Shown: one piece after another, positions 1 to 6,625 of the stretch
Layout: every line of letters starts with the position of its first letter
How positions within the stretch are numbered: position 1 is the stretch's first letter
Source of the DNA: Caldifarciminota bacterium
GTDB taxonomy: Bacteria > Hydrothermota > Hydrothermia > S141-80
Assembly (NCBI GenBank): GCA_027053375.1
Contig: JALUJC010000182.1
Span: forward strand, 1-10,002
Direction of reading: 5' to 3'
DNA: 10,002 bases
Position numbers and translations under genes: made by a program
Notes under the pieces: model-generated
What the model was told of the DNA's origin: nothing
Database searches by the model: none
Seen by the model: only the letters and a program-made list of their open reading frames with translations

Positions 1-894
1 GCCTTCGCAGGGGTCCTCATCCTTTCGCTTATCCTTCCCGAGCCCGCAACTTCTTCCACCCTCTGGTTGCTCCGGATTCCGAGAGTGCTGAACGGACTCT
101 GGGTGGGTGCGGTGCTGGCTTCCACCGGTGTGGCCTACCAGCGGGTGTTCCAGAATCCTCTGGCCGAACCCTACACCCTGGGGCTCTCAGCCGGAGCTGC
201 CCTGGGGGTCACGCTGGGCATCGTTCTGAAGCTGCCCTATGGGATTCTGCTGCTTCTTGGCTGGTTGACCGGCGTGATCACCCTGCTCCTCTTATGGATG
301 AGCGGGACCAACCGACTGGGTCTTCTCCTGATGGGCATCGCACTCAACCTGTTTGCCGGTGCATGGATCCTTTTTCTGGCCAGCTGGGCCGACCCTTTTG
401 CAGGATACCAGGCACTCCAGTGGATGATGGGACATCTGGACCAGGTGGGCATGAAAACCCCGGTGCTGGCCAGTGTGTTGACCGTGATCTATCTCGTGCT
501 GCTGACAAGGGAAAGTTACCGCCTCCGGATTCTTGGACGCGGAGATGAACTCGCATACTCCCTGGGAATCCCCGTGGGGACCTTCATTCGAAATCTTGTG
601 CTCATTTCTGGAGGGATGATCACCTGGACAGTGCTGGAGAGCGGGATGATCGGTTTCGTTGGACTGGTGGTTCCTCACATGCTGCTGGGCCTGGGAATTC
701 GTGACGAACGTCAGAGAATCCTCGGGTCCGCCCTGACCGGGGGATCCCTTCTTGTGCTTGCCGATACACTGGGACGCACGGTGATCCCCGGGCAGGTCCT
801 GCCGGTGGGCGTTTTCACGGCACTTCTGGGAACCCCGATGTTTGTGTGGATCCTTCGTCGTCAGCTCAGGGAGGGATTTCGTGCGATTTCGTGA
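1..894 (+). CDS. FecCD/BtuC-family metal-chelate ABC permease, 5' end outside window
   Basis: Membrane subunit of an ABC importer for iron-siderophore, heme or cobalamin-type substrates; the substrate cannot be told from the permease alone. The frame is open from base 1 and already encodes a hydrophobic helix, so the gene starts left of the window. The TTG at 67 is inside the conserved part and is not the start. Family landmarks: the RIPRVLNGLWVGAVLA helix start; QNPLAEPYTLGLSAGAALG; the cytoplasmic loop GRGDELAYSLGIPVG, which normally contacts the ATPase; GFVGLVVPHML; and near the C-terminus LPVGVFTALLGTPMF. About 297 residues are visible against roughly 320-350 for the family. The stretch between the first visible helix and RIPR is only about a dozen residues, shorter than usual. 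The cognate ATPase and binding protein are not in view. The 3' end overlaps murE by 14 bp, so the two genes are probably co-transcribed. Family assignment is secure; the substrate is unknown. Confidence 0.93.
   Translation, partial: AFAGVLILSLILPEPATSSTLWLLRIPRVLNGLWVGAVLASTGVAYQRVFQNPLAEPYTLGLSAGAALGVTLGIVLKLPYGILLLLGWLTGVITLLLLWMSGTNRLGLLLMGIALNLFAGAWILFLASWADPFAGYQALQWMMGHLDQVGMKTPVLASVLTVIYLVLLTRESYRLRILGRGDELAYSLGIPVGTFIRNLVLISGGMITWTVLESGMIGFVGLVVPHMLLGLGIRDERQRILGSALTGGSLLVLADTLGRTVIPGQVLPVGVFTALLGTPMFVWILRRQLREGFRAIS
868..875 (+). promoter_or_regulatory. Shine-Dalgarno that fixes the murE start
   Basis: AGGGAGGG lies five bases before the GTG at 881, inside the 3' end of the permease gene. 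It favours 881 over the TTG at 842, which would add 13 residues not typical of MurE. Confidence 0.75.
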
Positions 895-2326
895 ACTCAT
901 TCAGGGTCTGGGGGGGACGCTTACGGGTCCCGATCAGGATCCTGAGGTTTTCAGGATTGTCCAGGACTCCCGGGAAGTTCGGCCGGGAGATGCCTATCTT
1001 GCCCGCAGAGGACATCACACGGATGGACACAGGTTTATTGAAGAGGCCATCCGGCGAGGCGCTGTGGCACTGCTGGTGGAACATCCTGTCCTTCCCTGGA
1101 CAGACCGGTATCCGGCATGGATCCATCCCGAACTCCGTACCCATATGTGCGAACTCAACCGCCGGATCACCGGGATGCCCGACCGGGCATTGACCCTGAT
1201 CGGGGTGACAGGAACCAACGGAAAGAGCACCACCACCACCCTGATTCATCATATGCTCACCCACCGGGGAGAGCGGGGCGGTCTGATTGGAACGGTGGTC
1301 TACCGGGATGCCCGTGGTCGCGAATGGCCTTCCCGCTGGACCACACCCGAGAGCACCCACCTGTTTCCCCTTTTCCACACCATTCGTTCTCAGGGCGGAT
1401 CCTTTGTTGTGATGGAGATCTCCTCCCATGCACTGGCCGAGCGCCGCGTGGCATGCCTATCTTTCTCCTATGGGGTGTTTCTCAACCTCACCCGGGAACA
1501 TCTGGATTACCACCGCACCCTGGAGGCCTATGCCCGTGCAAAAGCCGGGTTGATGTCCCGGAGCAGGGTGAGCGTAATCAACCGATCCTCACCCTGGGCC
1601 TCCTGGATGGCCCATCGGGCAGCAGGGGAGGTGGTGTTTTTCGGCGGGCGGGTCCCGGGGCTTCGGGTTCGGATGCTGCACCCCACCCTGCGGGGAAGCT
1701 GGATGGAAATCCAGGGACACCGGGTCTTCTTTCCCCACGTGGGAAGTTTCCACCGCGAAAATGTGGGCGCAGCAATGACGGTACTGCGACATATGGGTAC
1801 GGACTGGGAACCGCTGCTGGAGGCCCTCCGGACCTTTCCCGGTGTACCGGGTCGGATGGAACGCTTCCTGGGTCCGGAGAAACGGTTTGCATTCGTGGAT
1901 TATGCCCACACCCCGGATGCACTTGAACGGGCACTTCGGACCCTCCGGCGCCTCACACCGGGCGAACTCTGGGTGGTGTTCGGAGCGGGAGGAGACAAGG
2001 ATCAGGGGAAACGACCCATGATGGGGGCAGTGGCCGATCAATGGGCGGACCGGGTCATTTTGACGATGGACAATCCCCGAAGTGAACCCCTGGAAAAGAT
2101 CAATGCGCAGATCCGGGCAGGAATGAAACGCGCCCCTCTGGAGATTCAGGACCGGGAAGAGGCCATCCGGTTTGCGCTCTCGCATCTCCCACCCCGGTCG
2201 GTGGTTCTGATTGCGGGGAAAGGGCACGAAACCTATCAGGAGATCCAGGGCATCCGCTATCCCTACCGGGATCAGGATGTGGTTGTGGAAGCAGGGTGGA
2301 GGCAGGACAGGGGGGGAAGGGAATAG
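881..2326 (+). CDS. murE: UDP-N-acetylmuramoyl-tripeptide synthetase MurE, probably meso-DAP adding
   Basis: Cytoplasmic ATP-dependent Mur ligase that adds the third residue of the peptidoglycan stem peptide to UDP-MurNAc-L-Ala-D-Glu. From the GTG at 881 it is 481 residues, normal for the family. Domain 1 has DSREVRPGDAYLA (about 28-40), the usual UDP-contact motif. Domain 2 has the ATP loop TGTNGKST (110-117), a TTPES substrate motif, EISSHAL, and HLDYH followed by the likely carbamylated lysine K221. Domain 3 has DYAHTPDAL, the GAGGDKDQGKRP motif, DNPR (397-400) and GKGHE (446-450). DNPR together with GKGHE is the known signature for meso-diaminopimelate rather than L-lysine. After DNPRSE one residue seems to be missing relative to the common DNPRSEDP. 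The gene overlaps the permease by 14 bp. murF and the rest of a division/cell-wall cluster do not follow; the next gene is a convergent tRNA. Confidence 0.96.
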   Translation: MRFRELIQGLGGTLTGPDQDPEVFRIVQDSREVRPGDAYLARRGHHTDGHRFIEEAIRRGAVALLVEHPVLPWTDRYPAWIHPELRTHMCELNRRITGMPDRALTLIGVTGTNGKSTTTTLIHHMLTHRGERGGLIGTVVYRDARGREWPSRWTTPESTHLFPLFHTIRSQGGSFVVMEISSHALAERRVACLSFSYGVFLNLTREHLDYHRTLEAYARAKAGLMSRSRVSVINRSSPWASWMAHRAAGEVVFFGGRVPGLRVRMLHPTLRGSWMEIQGHRVFFPHVGSFHRENVGAAMTVLRHMGTDWEPLLEALRTFPGVPGRMERFLGPEKRFAFVDYAHTPDALERALRTLRRLTPGELWVVFGAGGDKDQGKRPMMGAVADQWADRVILTMDNPRSEPLEKINAQIRAGMKRAPLEIQDREEAIRFALSHLPPRSVVLIAGKGHETYQEIQGIRYPYRDQDVVVEAGWRQDRGGRE

Positions 2327-2402
2327 TGGTGCCGGGGCGCGGAATCGAACCGCGGACACCGGGATTTTCAGTCCCGTGCTCTACCGACTGAGCTACCCCG
2401 GC
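2327..2402 (-). tRNA. tRNA-Phe (anticodon GAA)
   Basis: A 76-nt cloverleaf can be folded by hand. The acceptor arms GCCGGGG and CCCCGGC pair over all 7 bp. The D arm is GCTC/GAGC with loop AGTCGGTA. The anticodon stem CGGGA/TCCCG carries loop CTGAAAA, with anticodon GAA at plus-strand 2367-2369. The variable loop is GTGTC. The T arm is CGCGG-TTCGATT-CCGCG. The discriminator base is A and the 3' CCA is encoded (2327-2329). The CCA end touches the murE stop codon (2324-2326) with no spacer, and the two genes converge. The promoter at 2418-2446 serves it. Confidence 0.97.
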
Positions 2403-2417
2403 AGCGAAGCGGCGATC

Positions 2418-2446
2418 ATTATACACAACGGTACGGGATCCATCAA
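2418..2446 (-). promoter_or_regulatory. sigma-70-type promoter for tRNA-Phe
   Basis: On the minus strand, TTGATG (2441-2446) and a perfect TATAAT (2418-2423) are separated by 17 bp. The predicted start of transcription is a few bases before the tRNA 5' end at 2402. The -35 box covers the stop codon of the small upstream ORF (TGA at 2443-2445). Confidence 0.75.
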
Positions 2447-2745
2447 CAACCCACTTTCTCATCCATAAGGGACAGAGAGAAACCCGAAACCATCAGCACC
2501 CCGTGTACAGTGAGCAAACGCGCCAGATGAGGAGATTCCGTTTCCTTCAGGTGTAGCCATCCCGCAACAATCCCCAGAAGCAGGTTCAGCATAGCTAGGA
2601 TCATCCACCCCCGACGGCCATCCGGGCGTTCACCCATGCGCATCCTCCCGTGGTAGAACCCCCGATCATACAAAAGAATAGGACGCCCACCCTCCCATGA
2701 GGGAGGATCATAGACGCGCTTGATCTGGATCTCCCCGTGTTTCAT
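2443..2745 (-). CDS. Unassigned 100-aa protein: DUF488-like start, two hydrophobic segments
   Basis: I do not recognise this as a complete known protein. The ATG at 2745 has a GGAGG (2751-2755) five bases upstream, so a real translation start is likely. Residues 1-34 (IQIKRVYDPPSWEGGRPILLYDRG) resemble the beginning of DUF488 proteins (IKRVYDPPS..DG.R.LVDR). The family's LWPRG motif and the rest of its domain are not evident. From about residue 47, two hydrophobic stretches follow (47-64 and 74-94) with LHLKETESP between them, suggesting a small two-helix membrane protein. An in-frame ATG at 2637 (residue 37) has GGGAGG at 2644-2649, six bases upstream, and could start a 64-aa version containing only the membrane part. 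It could be an intact small membrane protein, a decayed or fused DUF488 gene, or a chance ORF. It precedes tRNA-Phe on the same strand, 40 bp away. Confidence 0.45.
   Translation of the reverse strand: MKHGEIQIKRVYDPPSWEGGRPILLYDRGFYHGRMRMGERPDGRRGWMILAMLNLLLGIVAGWLHLKETESPHLARLLTVHGVLMVSGFSLSLMDEKVGC
2644..2649 (-). promoter_or_regulatory. internal Shine-Dalgarno in the small ORF
   Basis: GGGAGG on the minus strand lies six bases before an in-frame ATG at 2637 (2635-2637). It offers a second start that would yield only the two-helix hydrophobic part (64 aa). Confidence 0.35.
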
Positions 2746-2750
2746 GTTCA

Positions 2751-2766
2751 CCTCCGCATGCGGAGG
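2751..2766. repeat. perfect 16-bp palindrome at the small ORF's ribosome-binding site
   Basis: CCTCCGCATGCGGAGG equals its own reverse complement. Its left half contains the GGAGG (minus strand) that serves the ATG at 2745. There is no loop, so a DNA operator for a dimeric protein fits better than a hairpin, although RNA folding could still hide the ribosome-binding site. The function is inferred. Confidence 0.5.
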
Positions 2767-3199
2767 GAGAATGATGTACCATTCACCGGGCCTCCTGGAA
2801 AGCTAAGGTTGGATGCGCTGATCCCTCTTTGTGTCCATTCGAACACAGGCTCCCTTGAGTTCCTTGCACAGAATGTACCCGGGAACCAGGGAATTTGCAT
2901 CTCAATCGTGGATCCTGTTATCTCACGGAAATACGTACAATCCTGCAAAACACAATACAGTATATGTACCATTGACAGATCCCACAGAGGCTTTCGGATT
3001 TCCCCACTCAGGGCTCACTGACGCATCTGGTATCAAAGGACAGGAATCGTCCTCCACGGCTAACTGGGGGGATCCTGAGGAATGTGGGTGTATCTCGGAA
3101 TTCGGCACATTTCCTCTTCCAATTAGCGTTGATGGTGGTTTCTGCATCCCCGCCCCGTCCATTGAAGGTTCACCCCCCACCGGGTATCCTTGGAAGGCT
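2767..3199. other. dnaE/small-ORF divergent intergenic region, no gene recognised
   Basis: This stretch lies between the small minus-strand ORF and dnaE. Several frames are open but none encodes anything I recognise. One is in frame with dnaE from a GTG at 2831, but DnaE proteins begin at the histidine-rich PHP motif just after 3200. By hand count, 2881-3000 has 52 G/C in 120, lower than the flanking genes. A perfect TTGACA occurs at 2972-2977, but no convincing -10 box follows at 16-18 bp, so I do not call a promoter. ATGTACC occurs three times (2774, 2873, 2964). No riboswitch, tRNA or structural RNA was recognised. Confidence 0.6.
3077..3116 (+). repeat. inverted repeat in the dnaE leader
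   Basis: GAGGAATGTG (3077-3086) can pair with CACATTTCCTC (3106-3116): ten pairs with one bulged base and a 19-nt loop that contains GAATTC. There is no T-run after it, so it is not an intrinsic terminator. It lies about 84 bp before the dnaE start and might be a leader hairpin or a protein site. Confidence 0.4.
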
Positions 3200-6100
3200 A
3201 TGTCGTCCTTTGTCCACCTGCATGTCCATTCCGAATACAGTCTCCTGGACGGTGTGGCCCGGATTCCCGAACTGGTGGACCGAGCACGGGAGCTGGGCAT
3301 GCCTGCCGTGGCGCTGACCGATCACGGAAACCTGTTCGGCGCCATTGAATTTTACAAAGCCGCCACGGAAGCAGGGATCAAACCCATCCTGGGCATGGAA
3401 GCCTATGTGGCCCTGACCCACAGAAAGGACCGCAAATCCAAGGACTATTACCACCTCACCCTGCTTGCGGAAACCACTGAAGGATACCGGAATCTCATGA
3501 AAATCTCTTCAGAGGGCTATCTCACAGGCTTCTACTACAAACCCCGGGTGGACTGGGAGGTGCTGGAACAGCACAAACAGGGTCTGATCGTGCTTACGGG
3601 ATGTCTGAAGGGACCCGTGGCACAGAAATTGTTGCACCAGGGTGAGGAGGAAGCCCGAAGAATGCTGCAACATCTCCTGGATCTGTTCGGACCGGAACAG
3701 CTCTACCTGGAACTTCAGGACGTGGGCATTGCGGAAAACCGTACCGTAAACCGGTTTCTTCTGGAAGAAGCCCGCCGCCTGAACCTCAAAACGGTGGCCA
3801 CAAATGACGTCCATTACATCGCCCCTGATCACGCAGAACTTCAGGATGTCCTCATCGCCATCAACACCGGTGCCACCCTGAACGACCAGGACCGCTTCCG
3901 TCTGACCACACAGGACGTATACTTCCGCACACCGGAGGAAATGGCTCACCTCTTCCAGGGAATGGAGGAAGCCCTCCGGAACACCCTGGAAATCGCCGAA
4001 CGGGCGCACGTAGAACTCACGCTTGATCCCACACGGGTCCACCTTCCCTGGTTTAACATCCCGGAAACCTTTGATTCGGCCGAAGCCTACCTGGAGCATC
4101 TGGCCCGGGAGGGGTTGAAACGTCGGGTAGGCGATCCTCCGCCCCCTGCGTACCAGGAACGCCTGGAACAGGAACTGGGCATCATCCGACAGCTGGGATA
4201 TGCCGGGTACTTCCTGATCATCTGGGAAATCGTTAAAGAAGCACGCGACCGGGGCATTCCGGTGGGTCCTGGAAGGGGGTCGGCGGTGGGATCGCTGGTG
4301 CTCTACACCCTCGGCGTGACCGATCTGGATCCCCTTCGCTATCGGCTCTTCTTTGAGCGGTTCCTCAACCCCGAAAGGGTCTCCCCCCCAGATGTGGATC
4401 TGGACTTTGCCGACCAGCGCCGGGATGAGATCATTGAATATGTGCGACAGCGCTTCGGGGAACGGAGTGTCGCCCAGATCATCACTTTTGGTCGGGTGAA
4501 AGCCCGTATGGCCATCAAAGATGTGGGACGGGTGCTGGGGCTTTCCTACAGCGAGGTGGACCGCATTTCCAAAATGATTCCCATGGATGCCTCCATTGAA
4601 GACGCCATCCGTGACAACCCTGAACTGCAGAAACTGGCACAGGATGAGCGTTATCGCATGCTGTTCACCTATGCCCAGAAAATCCAGGGACAGGTTCGGC
4701 AGGCCAGCACCCACGCCGCGGGTGTGGTGATCACACCCGGGGAAATCACCGATCACGTCCCCCTTTACCGCAGCACCCGTGGAAGAGATGAAGAGGTGAT
4801 TTCCACCCAGTACGACATGAAGTCTCTGGAGATGGTGGGCCTGCTCAAGGTGGACCTCCTGGGTCTGCGCACCCTTACCATCGTGGACCACACCCTTCGC
4901 CTGATTCGCGAACGCCAAAACCCCTCTTTTTCGCTGGAAGACATTCCCCTGGATGATCCTGAAACTTTCGCGCTTTTCTCCCGGGGAGAGACCCTGGGGG
5001 TGTTCCAGGTGGAATCCCGGGGGATGCGGGAGCTTCTCCGCCAGCTGAAACCCTCCCGGTTTGAGGATCTGATCGCCCTCAATGCGCTCTACCGCCCGGG
5101 TCCTCTGTCTTCGGGGCTTCACTGGGACTTCGTGGAGCGCAAACATGGCCGTCGGAAAATTGAATACCTTCTTCCCGAACTCAAAGAAATCCTGGAAGAA
5201 ACCTACGGTGTGATCGTCTACCAGGAACAGATCATGCAGATTGCCTCGCGCATTGCAGGATTTTCCCTGGGCGAGGCGGATATGCTGCGTCGGGCCATGG
5301 GGAAGAAAAAACCCGAAGTGATGGCCAGGATGAAGGCTCGCTTCATTGACGGCGCTGTGGAACGTGGTGTTCCCCGGGAAAAAGCTGAAGAACTGTTTGA
5401 GTATATTGTTCCTTTTGCGGGATATGGATTCAACAAATCCCATGCGGCAGCCTATGCCCTGATCGCCTATCAAACCGCCTATCTGAAAACCCACTTTCCC
5501 GCAGAATTCATGACCGCCACCCTCTCCGCCGAGATGGGTGCGCAGGACTTCAAAGACAAAGGGCAACTCTGGATACGGGAAGCCCGACGTATGGGGCTGC
5601 GTATCCTCCCTCCAGACATCAATCAGAGTGAGTGGAACTTTCGCCTGATCGGCGATCGGGAAATCCTCTGGGGTCTGGGGGCCGTGAAAAACGTGGGGCA
5701 CACCCTGGTGGATGAAATCCTGGAGGAACGGGCAACCCAGCCTTTTTCTTCCTTCCCCGACTTCGTGGAACGGATGCGAACAAGGAATCACTGGAACCGC
5801 CGGGCCGTGGAACAGCTGATCCGCGCGGGCGCTTTTGATTCGCTTCACCCCAGCCGGTCCGCCCTTCTCAACGAGCTCCAGGAACTCCTGAAAAAACGTC
5901 CGGTGGCCGTTCAGGGAATGCCTTCCCTGTTTGGGGGCATGGAACCCCAGACCCGCGTGCCCCGGGAAGATCCACTGAATCAGCAACCTCCGGATCCACC
6001 GGAACAGTTGCTGGAAATGGAGCGTATGGCCTTTGGATTCCCTGTAACCGCACATCCTCTGGATCCTTACACCGACTGGATTCCTTTTCTTCCGGTCCAC

Positions 6101-6622
6101 CCCGTGGATGCCCTTGTTCAGCTCCCTGACAGGGCAAGCGTGCAGGTGGTGGGCGCGGTGGCGGAAATTCAGAAACCCCGGAAGAATTCAGGAAAACGTT
6201 TCCTTCGTTTCACCCTGGAAGACTGGGAAGGGAACCGGATCACGTGTCTGGTGTTTTCCGATCTTCTGGACCGTGCGGGAGAACACATCCAGCTGGACCG
6301 TACGCTGGTGGTACGGGGAGAACTGTCCAGGGAAGGCGAAGATCCCTCCACCTTTACCCTGATCCTCCGTCAACTCGTTCCGCTGCCCATTTTTATTGAA
6401 CGGGCTCCCGTCGTGGTCCAGATTCCGGACTCCCCAGAAGACACCTCCTTTCTCACGCAGCTTCCCGGTGCCCTCCAGCAACATTTGGGGCCTCACCCGC
6501 TCTGGGTGAGGTATCGCAACCGGTGGTATCGTTCCCGTCAGTATCGTATCGGGAAAACCCCCCAGATCCTTCAAACCCTTCAGGACCAGTTCCCGGACCT
6601 GCGCTGGAAGCTGGGGAGATAA
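3200..6622 (+). CDS. dnaE: DNA polymerase III subunit alpha (replicative polymerase)
   Basis: Catalytic core of the replicative DNA polymerase. It is 1140 residues from the ATG at 3200, normal for DnaE. This start is chosen because MSSFVHLHVHSEYSLLDG is the standard N-terminus; GGAAGG (3192-3197) precedes it at a short 2-nt spacing. The PHP domain (about 1-280) has H8, H10, D17, H42, E67, H85, C135, D203 and H205, which match the full metal-binding set known from PHP domains with 3'-5' exonuclease activity. The palm has PDVDLDF with catalytic D400 and D402, and KVDLLGLRT with D552. The fingers contain YQEQIMQIA and GYGFNKSHAAAYA (from 741). A helix-hairpin-helix region and INQSEWNF follow. 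QGMPSLFGG (905-913) fits an internal sliding-clamp-binding motif. An OB fold starts near residue 981. The downstream gene begins 3 nt after the stop, implying an operon with it and with the msbA-like gene. Confidence 0.98.
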   Translation: MSSFVHLHVHSEYSLLDGVARIPELVDRARELGMPAVALTDHGNLFGAIEFYKAATEAGIKPILGMEAYVALTHRKDRKSKDYYHLTLLAETTEGYRNLMKISSEGYLTGFYYKPRVDWEVLEQHKQGLIVLTGCLKGPVAQKLLHQGEEEARRMLQHLLDLFGPEQLYLELQDVGIAENRTVNRFLLEEARRLNLKTVATNDVHYIAPDHAELQDVLIAINTGATLNDQDRFRLTTQDVYFRTPEEMAHLFQGMEEALRNTLEIAERAHVELTLDPTRVHLPWFNIPETFDSAEAYLEHLAREGLKRRVGDPPPPAYQERLEQELGIIRQLGYAGYFLIIWEIVKEARDRGIPVGPGRGSAVGSLVLYTLGVTDLDPLRYRLFFERFLNPERVSPPDVDLDFADQRRDEIIEYVRQRFGERSVAQIITFGRVKARMAIKDVGRVLGLSYSEVDRISKMIPMDASIEDAIRDNPELQKLAQDERYRMLFTYAQKIQGQVRQASTHAAGVVITPGEITDHVPLYRSTRGRDEEVISTQYDMKSLEMVGLLKVDLLGLRTLTIVDHTLRLIRERQNPSFSLEDIPLDDPETFALFSRGETLGVFQVESRGMRELLRQLKPSRFEDLIALNALYRPGPLSSGLHWDFVERKHGRRKIEYLLPELKEILEETYGVIVYQEQIMQIASRIAGFSLGEADMLRRAMGKKKPEVMARMKARFIDGAVERGVPREKAEELFEYIVPFAGYGFNKSHAAAYALIAYQTAYLKTHFPAEFMTATLSAEMGAQDFKDKGQLWIREARRMGLRILPPDINQSEWNFRLIGDREILWGLGAVKNVGHTLVDEILEERATQPFSSFPDFVERMRTRNHWNRRAVEQLIRAGAFDSLHPSRSALLNELQELLKKRPVAVQGMPSLFGGMEPQTRVPREDPLNQQPPDPPEQLLEMERMAFGFPVTAHPLDPYTDWIPFLPVHPVDALVQLPDRASVQVVGAVAEIQKPRKNSGKRFLRFTLEDWEGNRITCLVFSDLLDRAGEHIQLDRTLVVRGELSREGEDPSTFTLILRQLVPLPIFIERAPVVVQIPDSPEDTSFLTQLPGALQQHLGPHPLWVRYRNRWYRSRQYRIGKTPQILQTLQDQFPDLRWKLGR

Positions 6623-6625
6623 TCG

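Noticed and set aside
842..880. Upstream TTG start for murE
   Set aside because: The GTG at 881 has a strong Shine-Dalgarno at proper spacing and gives the standard MurE N-terminus.
2691..2706. CCTCCC-ATGA-GGGAGG inverted repeat inside the small ORF
   Set aside because: Only six base pairs, and it falls on codons DPPSWEGG that the DUF488-like motif already explains.
2972..3001. Perfect TTGACA as a dnaE promoter
   Set aside because: The hexamers 16-18 bp downstream (such as CGGATT) match the -10 consensus poorly.
2737..3021. 94-codon plus-strand ORF across the divergent region
   Set aside because: No recognisable motif, no good ribosome-binding site, and it runs through the opposing palindrome and promoter region.
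2831..3199. In-frame upstream extension of dnaE from a GTG at 2831
   Set aside because: DnaE proteins start at the HLHxH PHP motif; the 123 extra codons match nothing known and have lower GC than the gene.
3509..6100. 863-codon open frame on the minus strand opposite dnaE
   Set aside because: It lies wholly within dnaE, has no recognisable domain, and its His/Phe/Gly-rich composition is what the antisense of a GC-rich gene gives.
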